Assembly: GCA_031284905.1 (NCBI GenBank)
Contig: JAITXI010000034.1
Location: 1-47,904 of the forward strand
From: Bacteroidales bacterium
GTDB lineage: Bacteria > Bacteroidota > Bacteroidia > Bacteroidales > ML635J-15
Length of the DNA: 47,904 nt
Direction: 5' to 3'
The translations under genes and the position numbers were made by a program. The notes under the pieces are model-generated. The model saw only the letters and a list, made by a program, of their open reading frames with translations, did not search any database and was not told where the DNA came from. This document shows, piece after piece, positions 15,839-24,725 of this stretch. Each line of letters begins with the position of its first letter. Position 1 is the stretch's first letter.

Positions 15839-17407
15839 TTAGCGAATTTCTACAACAATTTTCATGACAACATTTTGGGCATCAATTGCACTAGATACAA
15901 TTCCGCCAGCAAATCCGGCTCCTTCTCCACAAGCATACAAACCTTTTATATTTGTTGATAAAGAAACTTTATCTCTTTCAATTTTCACGGGAGAACTTGT
16001 TCGTGACTCAACGCCGACAATTACTGCTTCATTTGTCAAAAAACCTCTCATTTGTTTGTTAAATTCTAAAAATCCTAATTGGAGGTGTTTTCTGATTATT
16101 TCCGGAAGCCAAAAATGTAACGGACTATTAATAAGACCGGGAGTATAACTACATTCAGGCAAAGAACGAGATATTTTTCCGGCAACAAAATCTGTCAAAC
16201 GTTGTGCCGGTGCTTTTAAATTGCTTGCAGCATTACGATAAGCTAAATTTTCAAATTCTTTTTGAAAATTTGATCCTGAGAATATTTTGTTTTCAGAAAA
16301 TCCCAAACAATCTTCTTCTCTGATTTCAACTACAATTCCGGAATTTGCATAAGGTGAATTTCGTTTGGAATTTGACATTCCATTCACAACAATACTATTA
16401 GATTCAGAAGACGAATTTACAATTGTTCCGCCCGGACACATACAAAAAGAATAAACTCCTCGTCCGTTAATCTGTTTTACCAAATTATAAGAAGCTGGTG
16501 GTAAAAATTCTCCGTGAGGCTGTTTGTATTGAATTTTGTCAATCAATTCTTGAGGATGCTCAACTCTTATTCCCATTGCAAAATTTTTATTTGTAATTTG
16601 TACATGGTTCCGATACAAAAATTCATAAACATCTCTTGCAGAATGCCCCGTTGCTAAAATTACAAAATTAGATTGAAATTCTTCTCCATTTTCAAGTTTG
16701 ATGCCGTTGAGTTGTTCATTATTAATCAACAAATCAACCACTTTTGAATTAAAATAAATTTCTCCTCCGCAATCAATAATTTTTTTACGAATATTTTGCA
16801 AAATATCGTGAAGTTTATCTGTTCCAATATGCGGATGTGATTCAATTAAAACAGATTCTTCTGCTCCAAAAAAATGTAAAAGTTGCAAAATTTTATTGTT
16901 ATCACCTCTTTTTTTACTACGTGTAAATAATTTTCCATCAGAATACGTTCCGGCTCCACCTTCACCAAAAACATAATTTGAATCAAAATTTAAAGTTTCA
17001 TTTGAATTTATTTTAGAAATGTCGAATTTCCTTTCATCTACAGATTTCCCTCTTTCAAAAATTATTGGTTTTATTCCTTGTAACAAACATTCTATCGCAG
17101 CAAAATATCCTGCCGGTCCCGCTCCTACAATTATTATTGATTCTGAATTTGTAACATCTCTAAAAGTAAAGTCTTTATTTAATAATTGAAATTTTTCTTC
17201 TTTAAGTATATATTCAATTTCAACATTATATTTTACTGATTTTCTGGCATCTATTGATTGACGAATAATTCTAAAATCTTTAATTTCTTGTTCTAAAATT
17301 GATGTCTTTTTTGAAATTTCTTTTAAAACAATTTCTTTATTAAATAATTCTTGAGGAAATAAAATTAAAGAAATCTTTTTAGCATCATAGCTTTTTTTGT
17401 TACTCAT
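15839..17407 (-). CDS. FAD-dependent dehydrogenase (COG2509 type)
   Basis: 522 aa. An N-terminal ferredoxin-like region (1-85, with the typical RQSIDARKS) precedes an FAD-binding Rossmann domain starting IIIVGAGPAGYFAAIE (about residue 92) and the family motif FGEGGAGTYSDGKLFTR. C-terminal motifs include GLYACGEGAGFAGGIVSSA, where FAD is contacted again. This matches the COG2509 group of uncharacterised FAD-dependent dehydrogenases, whose substrate is not established; it should be cytosolic. It lies 124 bp downstream of porT on the same strand. No functional link is evident. Confidence 0.88.
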   Translation of the reverse strand: MSNKKSYDAKKISLILFPQELFNKEIVLKEISKKTSILEQEIKDFRIIRQSIDARKSVKYNVEIEYILKEEKFQLLNKDFTFRDVTNSESIIIVGAGPAGYFAAIECLLQGIKPIIFERGKSVDERKFDISKINSNETLNFDSNYVFGEGGAGTYSDGKLFTRSKKRGDNNKILQLLHFFGAEESVLIESHPHIGTDKLHDILQNIRKKIIDCGGEIYFNSKVVDLLINNEQLNGIKLENGEEFQSNFVILATGHSARDVYEFLYRNHVQITNKNFAMGIRVEHPQELIDKIQYKQPHGEFLPPASYNLVKQINGRGVYSFCMCPGGTIVNSSSESNSIVVNGMSNSKRNSPYANSGIVVEIREEDCLGFSENKIFSGSNFQKEFENLAYRNAASNLKAPAQRLTDFVAGKISRSLPECSYTPGLINSPLHFWLPEIIRKHLQLGFLEFNKQMRGFLTNEAVIVGVESRTSSPVKIERDKVSLSTNIKGLYACGEGAGFAGGIVSSAIDAQNVVMKIVVEIR

Positions 17408-17531
17408 AAAAATTGTTGGTAATAATATTTTATAATTTCTTGATATGCGTTTTGTAAGTTGACAATTTGCTTTTAATTTTTAGATTTCTTTGTTTTTAGC
17501 AATAACATTTTTTTTGGAATTTCTTAATAAT

Positions 17532-18329
17532 TTAGTTTTTCCACCATTTTAATTTATCAATTTTCCCACCTTCAAAATGAAAACTAATGTGTACCATTCT
17601 GGAATTTAACCGTTTGTAATATGAAGTAAATTGAGAATTATCATAATCAACAATATTTCTAATTCCCCAAGAAGCTTTTATTTCAATACCAAACATAAAA
17701 TATTCAAGGAAAAAATCTGCACCAAGACCAAGTTCGTAATATGCGTCTGTAGCTTTCAATCTTATTTTGGGCATATCTTCTGCTTTAATTTTCTTTTGAG
17801 CAGCTAAATCAATTTTCATGTCAATACCTCCTATTAAAAATGGTCTCCAATTATTTATTCTGACAGCTTTATATTTTATTAATAATGGTAAATCTATATA
17901 TGTTGATTCAATCATCATTGACCTTTTTTGAAATTCGCCATATTTTATCAATTTATAATGCAAACCTCGTTGTCCGAAATTTAATCCGGGAAGGAAGCGT
18001 AAATCAAAATGTTTTCCAAGTCGCAGATTTGCAATCATATTTACATTAAAACCGACATAACGACCTATTTCAACTCCATAAATAGTATCGAACAGTGGAC
18101 TTGTTGAAAAATCAGAAGGTCGAACGGTAAAATCCATCATATTTAATCCTAACGAATATCCAAAATGTGCTATTTGCATATCTAATCGTTCTAAATTCAT
18201 CGGACGACTTTTTTGTGTAAATCCTGTTAACACAGATAAAATGAATAATATTGAAATATAAAAATTTTTCAAAACATTTTTGTAGCTATTAAAGAAACTG
18301 CAAAATAATGATTTTATTTTATTTAACAT
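17532..18329 (-). CDS. porT: PorT-like outer membrane protein of the type IX secretion system
   Basis: 265 aa. A signal/anchor segment at residues 20-38 is followed by an eight-strand-type beta-barrel protein. Family hallmarks of PorT are present: a start to the mature region like AHFGYSLGLNMMDF, then LPGLNFGQRGLHYK, ESTYIDLPLLIKYKAVRINNWRPFLIGG split over residues 130-165, and YYELGLGADFFLEYF. P. gingivalis PorT has about 245 residues and is needed for T9SS secretion and gliding-related export. Its presence agrees with the T9SS cargo genes nearby. The ATG used gives a long hydrophilic stretch before the hydrophobic segment, so a later start is possible, though no better Met is visible before residue 40. 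Confidence 0.82.
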   Translation of the reverse strand: MLNKIKSLFCSFFNSYKNVLKNFYISILFILSVLTGFTQKSRPMNLERLDMQIAHFGYSLGLNMMDFTVRPSDFSTSPLFDTIYGVEIGRYVGFNVNMIANLRLGKHFDLRFLPGLNFGQRGLHYKLIKYGEFQKRSMMIESTYIDLPLLIKYKAVRINNWRPFLIGGIDMKIDLAAQKKIKAEDMPKIRLKATDAYYELGLGADFFLEYFMFGIEIKASWGIRNIVDYDNSQFTSYYKRLNSRMVHISFHFEGGKIDKLKWWKN

Positions 18330-18410
18330 TAAATCTGCAAAAAAAATTACGTATGTAAAAGTCCATAAAATTTCACAAATGATTTTTTTTTAAGAACAAA
18401 ATCATTGAAT

Positions 18411-18530
18411 GGATTTCAAACAATTGGAACCACATTAGAATTTTATGCCGATCAAATTGAAAACAGAAATGAATATTGGAGACAAATAGAGGATAAAAAA
18501 ATATTATCAACTCTTATTCAAGATTTTTAA
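18411..18530 (+). pseudogene. Gene remnant, C-terminal fragment
   Basis: A plus-strand frame inside the 335-bp gap between porT and lptB reads GFQTIGTTLEFYADQIENRN..., then EYWRQIEDKKILSTLIQDF and a stop. Composition and the amphipathic pattern look like genuine protein. The frame is opposite to both neighbours and lacks a start codon with context. I do not recognise the family. The rest of the gap holds nothing further. Confidence 0.35.
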
Positions 18531-18664
18531 GAATTAAATCAAAATCTTTATTATTTAGGCTGTTTTAGAAATATAAATGCAATTATTTAGAATGGCGTTA
18601 TAATAAAAGGCTATATTTTGTTTCTTGATTGTTATTTTTTTTCCAAATGTTTTGGTTCATGAAT

Positions 18665-19393
18665 CTATTGTTTTCTCAATTCAAAATTCTCGCCAAGATA
18701 AAGTTTTCTTACTTGTTCATCATTACTTAAATCTTCGCTTGTTCCACTTTTCAAAATACTGCCTTTAAACAATAAATAAGCTCGGTCTGTTATTGAAAGA
18801 GTTTCATGAACATTATGGTCGGTAATTAAAACGCCAATGTTTTTTTCTCTTAGTGTCATCACAATTTTCTGAATGTCTTCAACTGCAATAGGATCAACTC
18901 CTGCAAACGGCTCGTCTAATAAAATAAAATGTGGATCCAAAGATAAAGCACGAGCAATTTCTGTTCTTCGCCGTTCGCCACCCGAAAGTTGAAATCCTTT
19001 GCTTTTTCGTATGTGATTTAGTCCAAATTCATCAATTAATTTTTCCGTTTTTTCTAATTGCTGTTTTTTAGATAATTTTGTCATTTGAAGAATTGACAGA
19101 ATATTGTCTTGAACAGAAAGTTGTTGAAAAACGGATTCTTCTTGTGCCAAGTATCCTATTCCACATCTTGCTCTTTTGTAGATAGGTAGATTTGTAATTT
19201 CTTTATTATCAATAAATATTTTGCCTTCATTCGGACGAATTAATCCTACAATCATATAAAAAGTTGTGGTTTTTCCTGCTCCATTTGGACCAAGCAATCC
19301 AACAATTTCACCTTGATTTACCTCAACATCTACACTCTGAACAACTGTTCTTTTGCCATAACGTTTTATTAATTTTTCTGTATATAATTTCAT
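18665..19393 (-). CDS. lptB: LPS export ABC transporter ATP-binding protein LptB
   Basis: 242 aa ABC ATPase. Walker A GPNGAGKTT (35-43), Q-loop with YLAQEESVFQQLSV, signature LSGGERRRTEIARAL, Walker B ILLDEPFAGVDPIAV and H-loop ITDHNVHETL. The ESVF and AGVDP sequences are typical of LptB rather than LivG. LptB powers LptFG to extract LPS from the inner membrane and push it along the Lpt bridge. The gene starts 15 bp after the upstream hydrolase gene and is probably co-transcribed with it. Confidence 0.95.
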   Translation of the reverse strand: MKLYTEKLIKRYGKRTVVQSVDVEVNQGEIVGLLGPNGAGKTTTFYMIVGLIRPNEGKIFIDNKEITNLPIYKRARCGIGYLAQEESVFQQLSVQDNILSILQMTKLSKKQQLEKTEKLIDEFGLNHIRKSKGFQLSGGERRRTEIARALSLDPHFILLDEPFAGVDPIAVEDIQKIVMTLREKNIGVLITDHNVHETLSITDRAYLLFKGSILKSGTSEDLSNDEQVRKLYLGENFELRKQ

Positions 19394-19408
19394 GACTTTA
19401 CTATAATA

Positions 19409-20431
19409 TTATTGTAACCATTGGCAAAAATCTGCCATAACTTCGTTCCAATGGATAAAATTAATATCTTCATTTCCATTTGTGTCAATATTACAAAAAT
19501 TATGCCCCATATTTATATATCTTTTTGCAGTTAAATTATTTTTGTTGATGCGTATAAAATATAGAGGAGCTAAGTCGCAAAATTCTGCACTGAAATCATT
19601 GATTCCATAACCTAAGAAAATTGGAATATTTAATTTTGTCCATTCTTCTATAAGTGGAGTGGAAAAAGAGCCCCAAGAAACGATACCTAACGATTTCTTG
19701 ATAACTATTGGATCAAGAGAAAGTGAATAAAATTCTGTCAGTTCCGAAATTTTTTTATCGGCTTCTTCCCACGAAATAATTTTTTTATTTGCTTCTTGTC
19801 GAATCTGTCTAATTGCCAGACCTATTTTCCCGTAAGGAATAGGATTCAATAATCCTAATTTTGTAACTTTATTATTTTTTATAGCAATATTTGTGGCAAT
19901 TTCTGCCCCTTGTGAATAACCAACCACAACTAAATTGGTATTATCTACCCATTTTTGAGAACTTAAAAATTTTAATACATATAATGCTCTATTAGTATTA
20001 TTTTCAAGACTTTCTGAATTGAGGAAATCTGAATTTTGATTGTTTCTTTTAAAATAATTTATTATTTCTGTATCATTATTGAAAATTTCTGTAGGTTCGG
20101 ATATTAAAGAAATTTTTGGTTTAGAAATGACAACTATATAATAATTTTCAGCTATTGATTTATAATCAAAATTTATTATTCCACCGGCATACATGAAAAT
20201 TTCACTATTGTTATAATTAATAAATAAAGGAATTGGGTTTTCGCTCTGACAATAAAGTAAAATGGGTTTTTTTTCAGATAAATTGCTATTTAATACAATA
20301 AAATCAATTGTGTCATTTTCGAGTATTAACTCAAAATGGCTGGCTTTATTTATAATAATATTTGATGTTTGGCTAAAACCATTACAAATAGGAATAATTA
20401 TAAATAATAATATTATAGCAAATTTTTTCAT
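19409..20431 (-). CDS. Secreted alpha/beta hydrolase, possible acyl-thioester hydrolase type
   Basis: 340 aa. Signal peptide 1-20. The nucleophile elbow VVVGYSQGAEIA places Ser173 as catalytic serine; candidate partners are Asp in GYGINDFSAEF and His in NMGHNF near the C-terminus. The fold resembles BAAT/acyl-CoA thioester hydrolase C-terminal or prolyl oligopeptidase-like hydrolases, but the substrate is unknown. Export puts it in the periplasm. It is the first gene of a unit with lptB, 15 bp apart; the linkage may be only transcriptional. A strong promoter lies immediately upstream, giving a very short leader. Confidence 0.75.
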   Translation of the reverse strand: MKKFAIILLFIIIPICNGFSQTSNIIINKASHFELILENDTIDFIVLNSNLSEKKPILLYCQSENPIPLFINYNNSEIFMYAGGIINFDYKSIAENYYIVVISKPKISLISEPTEIFNNDTEIINYFKRNNQNSDFLNSESLENNTNRALYVLKFLSSQKWVDNTNLVVVGYSQGAEIATNIAIKNNKVTKLGLLNPIPYGKIGLAIRQIRQEANKKIISWEEADKKISELTEFYSLSLDPIVIKKSLGIVSWGSFSTPLIEEWTKLNIPIFLGYGINDFSAEFCDLAPLYFIRINKNNLTAKRYINMGHNFCNIDTNGNEDINFIHWNEVMADFCQWLQ

Positions 20432-20441
20432 AAATATTTAA

Positions 20442-20472
20442 CAAAATTAACAAAATTACATAGGATAAACAA
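20442..20472 (-). promoter_or_regulatory. Promoter of hydrolase-lptB unit
   Basis: On the minus strand TTG (20470-20472), 20-bp spacer and TAATTTTG (20442-20449). A second TAATTTTG (20451-20458) sits directly upstream as a possible alternative. The first box gives a start site only about five bases before the ATG. Confidence 0.55.
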
Positions 20473-20524
20473 AACAATAATAATTATTTTCAAAAAAAAA
20501 TTTTTTTTATTCAAAAAAAAAAAG

Positions 20525-20532
20525 TAATTTTG
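20525..20532 (+). promoter_or_regulatory. -7 box of rpmE
   Basis: TAATTTTG; the predicted start is about 24 nt before the chosen ATG at 20563. It rules out the in-frame start at 20530, which would lie within the promoter. No TTG is seen upstream, only A/T runs. Confidence 0.55.
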
Positions 20533-20562
20533 CAGTCCGAAAATAACACAAATTTTTTAGAA

Positions 20563-20838
20563 ATGAAAAAAGGTATCCATCCAGAAAAATATCGTTTAGT
20601 AGCATTCAAAGATATGTCAAATGAGCATGTTTTTATTACAAAATCTGCTGCTAATGCAAAAGAAACTATTGAAGTTAATGGCGTTCAATATCCATTATTC
20701 AAATTAGAAATTTCAAACACTTCCCACCCATTTTATACCGGTAAAGTTAAATTGGTTGATACAGCAGGTCGTGTTGATAAATACAGAACTCGTTATCAAA
20801 AACATTTGGATATCGTTAATAGTAATAAAAAGAAATAA
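20563..20838 (+). CDS. rpmE2: 50S ribosomal protein L31 type B
   Basis: 91 aa. Sequence MKKGIHPEKYR, then FKDMSNEHVFITKSAA and YPLFKLEISNTSHPFYTGK, is that of bacterial L31. The CxxC zinc pairs of type A L31 are absent and the insertion typical of type B is present. L31 bridges the two ribosomal subunits. It stands alone with its own promoter and a strong terminator. In other bacteria the zinc-less form is used under zinc limitation, but in Bacteroidota it is commonly the only L31, so I do not infer zinc control. Confidence 0.95.
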   Translation: MKKGIHPEKYRLVAFKDMSNEHVFITKSAANAKETIEVNGVQYPLFKLEISNTSHPFYTGKVKLVDTAGRVDKYRTRYQKHLDIVNSNKKK

Positions 20839-20859
20839 TCTTAGTTTTTATTGTTTGAC

Positions 20860-20896
20860 AATGGTTTCATAATTTTTTATTGTGAGACCATTTTTT
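20860..20896 (+). terminator. rpmE terminator
   Basis: Ten-base-pair stem, AATGGTTTCA with TGAGACCATT (one G-U pair), loop of 13 nt, followed by TTTT. It starts 21 bp after the L31 stop codon. Confidence 0.8.
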
Positions 20897-20988
20897 CATT
20901 TTAACTTATTAATTGCTTTTTTGATTATCAAAGTAAAAAAACAAAATATTTTTTGATAATTTACGTTATTATTTATAATCAGTTGTGA

Positions 20989-21891
20989 ATGAAATTGATA
21001 AAAATTTCTATATTTTTATTATTATGTTTTGTGTTTGTAAAAAATGCAAAAGCAAGTTCTAAATTGCCCGCAATAGATTCAATTAATAGTTTTTTTGTAG
21101 AAATTTCAAACACAAATGGCGATATTGACAAAGAAAAAATTAATGATAATTTGATTAATTATTTTATAAAATTTCTGGAAAATGGAAACTCTTTTTCTGC
21201 TAATTTTTCAGAATTGAATTTTGTTACAGTTCTAAAATCAGATGATAATAAATTAAATGTTTTTACATGGAATTTAGCTTTTAAAACAGGAAAATTAAAA
21301 TATTATGGTTTTTTGCAATATAAAAAAAATAATAAAATTTTAGTTTATTTTCTTCAAGATATGAAATATTATTACGAAGATGAAGATTTAGAAGATGTTA
21401 CAAATGCACTTTATGGAACAAATACCGAATGGTTTGGTGCTATTTATTATGAAATAATTACAAAAAAATATCAATCTCAAACTTATTATACGCTTTTAGG
21501 TTGGGATGGTGCTAATCTTTTAATTAATAGAAAAATTATTGAAGTTTTGCATTTTGGCAGGAAAGACCTACCACTGTTTGGCGGAAAGGTTTTTAAAAAA
21601 GAAAAAAATACAGCGAATAAATTTATGTTTGAATTTTCTGAAAAAGCTACAATGTTACTTCGGTATAACAAACAAATTGATATGATTGTGTTTGACCATT
21701 TAGCCCCTTATGAAGATAAATTCGCAGGATTACCTCAATTTTATGGACCGGATTATTCATATGATGCTTTCTTTTTTGATAAAGGGAAATGGGTCTATAA
21801 TCAAAATATTGATGCCAATTTAGCAATTCCTTATGAAAAAAATAAGATGATAAATTTTCTTAAAAAAAGAAATTTTTCTATAAATTTCTAA
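20989..21891 (+). CDS. Secreted protein of unknown function, Bacteroidota type
   Basis: 300 aa. Cleavable signal peptide at 1-22 (ends AKASS). The mature protein is rich in aromatic and Lys residues. Segments such as LQDMKYYYEDEDLEDVTNALYG, split by helices, and YYTLLGWDGANLLINRKIIEVL are reminiscent of a conserved periplasmic or surface protein seen across Bacteroidota, for which I know no function. No T9SS sorting domain, no lipobox and no catalytic motif are visible. The next gene starts three bases after the stop, so the two are translationally linked and probably act together. No consensus promoter is obvious; the gap behind the rpmE terminator is 92 bp. Confidence 0.75.
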   Translation: MKLIKISIFLLLCFVFVKNAKASSKLPAIDSINSFFVEISNTNGDIDKEKINDNLINYFIKFLENGNSFSANFSELNFVTVLKSDDNKLNVFTWNLAFKTGKLKYYGFLQYKKNNKILVYFLQDMKYYYEDEDLEDVTNALYGTNTEWFGAIYYEIITKKYQSQTYYTLLGWDGANLLINRKIIEVLHFGRKDLPLFGGKVFKKEKNTANKFMFEFSEKATMLLRYNKQIDMIVFDHLAPYEDKFAGLPQFYGPDYSYDAFFFDKGKWVYNQNIDANLAIPYEKNKMINFLKKRNFSINF

Positions 21892-21894
21892 GAA

Positions 21895-22413
21895 GTGAAA
21901 ACACACAAAAAACATATAATTTTATATTACATAAATAATGATTTAGAAGATATTAAAGAATTTACTGCTAATTTTAAATCTGATTTTATTTATGATATAA
22001 AATATACAACATCAGTTCAAAAATTCTATAAAATGTTAAGCGATGACGTTGTAAATAATAATGATATAAAAATTGTTTTAATTAATAGTTATATTAATAG
22101 TGATGGTTTAAATACAAATACTGTTTTAGAACTTGTTCCGTTAATGAAGCATTTGAGTAAAAAAATTAAAGTAATTGTTTTTTCTGATGAGGAAAATTTT
22201 ACTTTAAACCATACTAAAAACGATTTAAATGTTTCTGATTTTGTAAAAAAACAAAATGATTTCTACATTATTATAAAAGCACTTGTCGAGAATTATATTG
22301 CAGAAATTGAAGCACTAAAAAGCAATAATATTCTAAAGTGCTTATTTGGGTCTCTGTTTTTAAGTTTATTTGCTTTTTCTGTTGTGTTTTTGGTTCTTTG
22401 GTTGAAAAAATAA
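21895..22413 (+). CDS. Membrane-anchored pseudo-receiver-like protein
   Basis: 172 aa, GTG start three bases after the preceding stop codon. Residues 6-135 look like a CheY/receiver fold: an early acidic pair (NNDLEDI), strand KIVLINSY where the phospho-acceptor Asp is replaced by Asn64, then SDGL, IVFSDE (Thr/Ser position) and VSDFVKK (conserved Lys). A short linker helix leads to a C-terminal hydrophobic segment, about residues 149-170, ending LWLKK. It would be a tail-anchored cytoplasmic protein that cannot be phosphorylated at the usual site. The receiver reading rests on pattern only. Tight coupling to a secreted protein suggests a two-gene envelope module. Function unknown. Confidence 0.6.
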   Translation: MKTHKKHIILYYINNDLEDIKEFTANFKSDFIYDIKYTTSVQKFYKMLSDDVVNNNDIKIVLINSYINSDGLNTNTVLELVPLMKHLSKKIKVIVFSDEENFTLNHTKNDLNVSDFVKKQNDFYIIIKALVENYIAEIEALKSNNILKCLFGSLFLSLFAFSVVFLVLWLKK

Positions 22414-22417
22414 TTAT

Positions 22418-22545
22418 ACCTTAAATCCGAAAAAGATTATAACAATCTAATATTCAGAGATATACGCAAAGGGTTTTTTATAAATTTCAGTAAAAAATTA
22501 TTCACATATATTATTGAATAGTAAATAGTTGTAAATTTTCAAAGA
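22418..22545. repeat. MITE-like repeat, decayed copy
   Basis: Begins ACCTTAAATCCG and follows the copy at 41424-41565 along its length: TCTAATATT, GATATACGCAAAG, TTTTTTA, AAAAATTATTCA, TATTATT and AGTTGT all align in order. The right terminal inverted repeat has decayed. The rest of this 375-bp gap up to the lysS promoter contains no supportable gene. Confidence 0.65.
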
Positions 22546-22742
22546 GCGTTTTGTGTACTATAAATGAAAATTACAGAAAATCACATGGGAAAGTGTAATT
22601 TTTTTTTTGATATTGGTGATTGTGCGCTATGATGGTTAAATATTCATAAAAATTCGTGTCACATATTTTCCGTATAGGGAATTTATATCAATAAAATAAA
22701 GTCGTGTGTCCGGATTTATAGCTCCCTGTTTTTTATTTTAAT

Positions 22743-22773
22743 TTGTAATTCGTGTTTGAATTTATTACTTTTG
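22743..22773 (+). promoter_or_regulatory. lysS promoter
   Basis: TTG (22743-22745), 20-bp spacer, TACTTTTG (22766-22773), 15 bp before the ATG. Confidence 0.65.
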
Positions 22774-22788
22774 TAAAAAAATAAGAAA

Positions 22789-24504
22789 ATGCTATCCGAA
22801 CAAGAAATTATCAGAAGAGAATCGTTAGAAGAAATAAAAAAATTAGGAATAAATCCATATCCGGCAGCAGAATATCCTATTCTTAATAAAACCACGGAAA
22901 TCTTAAATGAATTTAAAGATGGGGGAAATAATGAAAAATTACAGAATATTAGCATCGCCGGTCGAATTATGAGTAAACGAATAATGGGAAATGCTTCTTT
23001 TTGTGATTTACAAGATAATTATGGAAAAATCCAGATATACGTAAAACGCGATGAAATTTGTCCGGACGAAGATAAAACCATGTATAATACAGTTTTCAAA
23101 AAACTTTTAGACATCGGTGATATTATCGGAATAAAAGGATATGCTTTTAAAACTCAAATGGGTGAAATTTCGATTCACGTTACAAATTATACAATTTTAA
23201 GTAAATCTTTATGCCCACTTCCTATAGTTAAAGAAAAAGACGGCATAATTTATGATGCCTTCACCGATCCCGAACAACGTTACAGAAATCGTTCAATGGA
23301 TTTAATTGTAAATCCACATGTAAAAGAAGCATTTATTAAAAGAACACAACTTACAAATTCAATGCGAAATTTTCTAAATACAAAAGGATATTTAGAAGTA
23401 GAAACGCCTATTTTACAACCGGTTTATGGAGGAGCCGCAGCTCGTCCGTTTAAAACTCATCATAATACATTAAATCAAGATTTATATTTAAGAATTGCTA
23501 ACGAGCTATATCTAAAACGTTTAATCGTTGGTGGTTTTGATGGAGTATATGAATTTTCAAAAGATTTTCGGAACGAAGGAATGGACAGATTTCATAATCC
23601 CGAATTTACACAAATGGAATTATATGTCGCTTATAAAGACTATAATTGGATGATGAATCTCGTTGAAGAAATGGTTGAAAAAATTGCAATCGACACAAAC
23701 GGAACAACCATTCTGAAAGTTGGCAATAACGAAGTAAATTTCAAACGTCCCTGGAAAAGATTTACAATGTTTGAAGTAATTCAACATTTTACAGGAATTG
23801 ATATTTCAAAAATGGATGAAACTCAATTATTTGAAACTGCAAAAAAGTTAAAAGTAGAAGTCAATGATACAATGGGCAAAGGAAAGTTAATTGACGAAAT
23901 TTTTGGAGAATGTTGTGAAGCAAAATTAATTCAACCGACTTTCATCACTGATTATCCGGTCGAAATGTCACCTTTAGCAAAAAAACACCGTAGCGAAATA
24001 GGATTAGTAGAACGATTTGAAGCAATTTGCAACGGAAAAGAAATTTGTAATGCCTATTCAGAATTAAATGACCCAATTGATCAGCGACAACGATTTGAAG
24101 AACAATTAAAACTTGCAAAACGAGGTGATACAGAAGCAATGATTTTAGATGAAGACTTTCTGTATGCAATCGAACTCGGAATGCCTCCAACTGCCGGATT
24201 AGGAATTGGAATCGACAGATTATCAATGATTATGACAAATTCTACTTCTATTCAAGATGTATTATTTTTTCCTCAAATGAAAATAGAGAAAAAAGCAGTT
24301 TTGCCAGATGAAACAATTTTTTCAAATAATGGAATACCAGAAGATTGGGCAAAATTAATGATAAAAGCAGGATTTAATTCTATGGAACAATTAAAAGAAA
24401 TGAGCATAGGAAAACTTCATGCTACACTTTGCGGACAAAATAAAAAATTTAAGTTAGGATTACAAAATCCTACAGTAGGTGAATTAACTGAATGGGTAAA
24501 ATAA
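22789..24504 (+). CDS. lysS: Lysyl-tRNA synthetase, class II
   Basis: 571 aa. It charges tRNA-Lys with lysine. An N-terminal OB-fold anticodon-binding domain (about 55-150: [20 protein letters not shown] split across strand 1) precedes the class II catalytic core. That core has motif 2 [18 protein letters not shown] and motif 3 [12 protein letters not shown]. It is longer than the 505-aa E. coli enzyme because of about 70 extra C-terminal residues (from AVLPDETIF to the end) that read like a small helical domain. Such extensions occur in Bacteroidota LysRS; their role is unknown to me. It has its own promoter and a weak terminator candidate behind it. Confidence 0.96.
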   Translation: MLSEQEIIRRESLEEIKKLGINPYPAAEYPILNKTTEILNEFKDGGNNEKLQNISIAGRIMSKRIMGNASFCDLQDNYGKIQIYVKRDEICPDEDKTMYNTVFKKLLDIGDIIGIKGYAFKTQMGEISIHVTNYTILSKSLCPLPIVKEKDGIIYDAFTDPEQRYRNRSMDLIVNPHVKEAFIKRTQLTNSMRNFLNTKGYLEVETPILQPVYGGAAARPFKTHHNTLNQDLYLRIANELYLKRLIVGGFDGVYEFSKDFRNEGMDRFHNPEFTQMELYVAYKDYNWMMNLVEEMVEKIAIDTNGTTILKVGNNEVNFKRPWKRFTMFEVIQHFTGIDISKMDETQLFETAKKLKVEVNDTMGKGKLIDEIFGECCEAKLIQPTFITDYPVEMSPLAKKHRSEIGLVERFEAICNGKEICNAYSELNDPIDQRQRFEEQLKLAKRGDTEAMILDEDFLYAIELGMPPTAGLGIGIDRLSMIMTNSTSIQDVLFFPQMKIEKKAVLPDETIFSNNGIPEDWAKLMIKAGFNSMEQLKEMSIGKLHATLCGQNKKFKLGLQNPTVGELTEWVK

Positions 24505-24586
24505 AAAAGTTATTAAAACAGAAAAAAATATTGGAGTGAATTTGGTAACTCTTCACGAGGCTGTTCAAAAAGCATTTTGATTGTTT

Positions 24587-24608
24587 TGCGTTTATAACGC
24601 AGTTTTCT
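24587..24608 (+). terminator. Weak terminator candidate behind lysS
   Basis: A 6-bp stem TGCGTT/AACGCA with a 3-nt loop followed by GTTTTCT, 82 bp after the stop. Short stem and imperfect T tract. Confidence 0.3.
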
Positions 24609-24725
24609 CATTTACAATATTTTTCTGTTGGGATATTTACCACGATGGATTATTTTCTCCATTATTATACTAAAAATAAATTCTAATAGTTTTATTAAAA
24701 ATAATATTTACAAAAAATTATTATT

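Noticed and set aside
22564..22632. 22-codon ORF (MKITENHMGKC...) in the gap before lysS
   Set aside because: Too short, no promoter, no recognisable motif; expected by chance in this composition.
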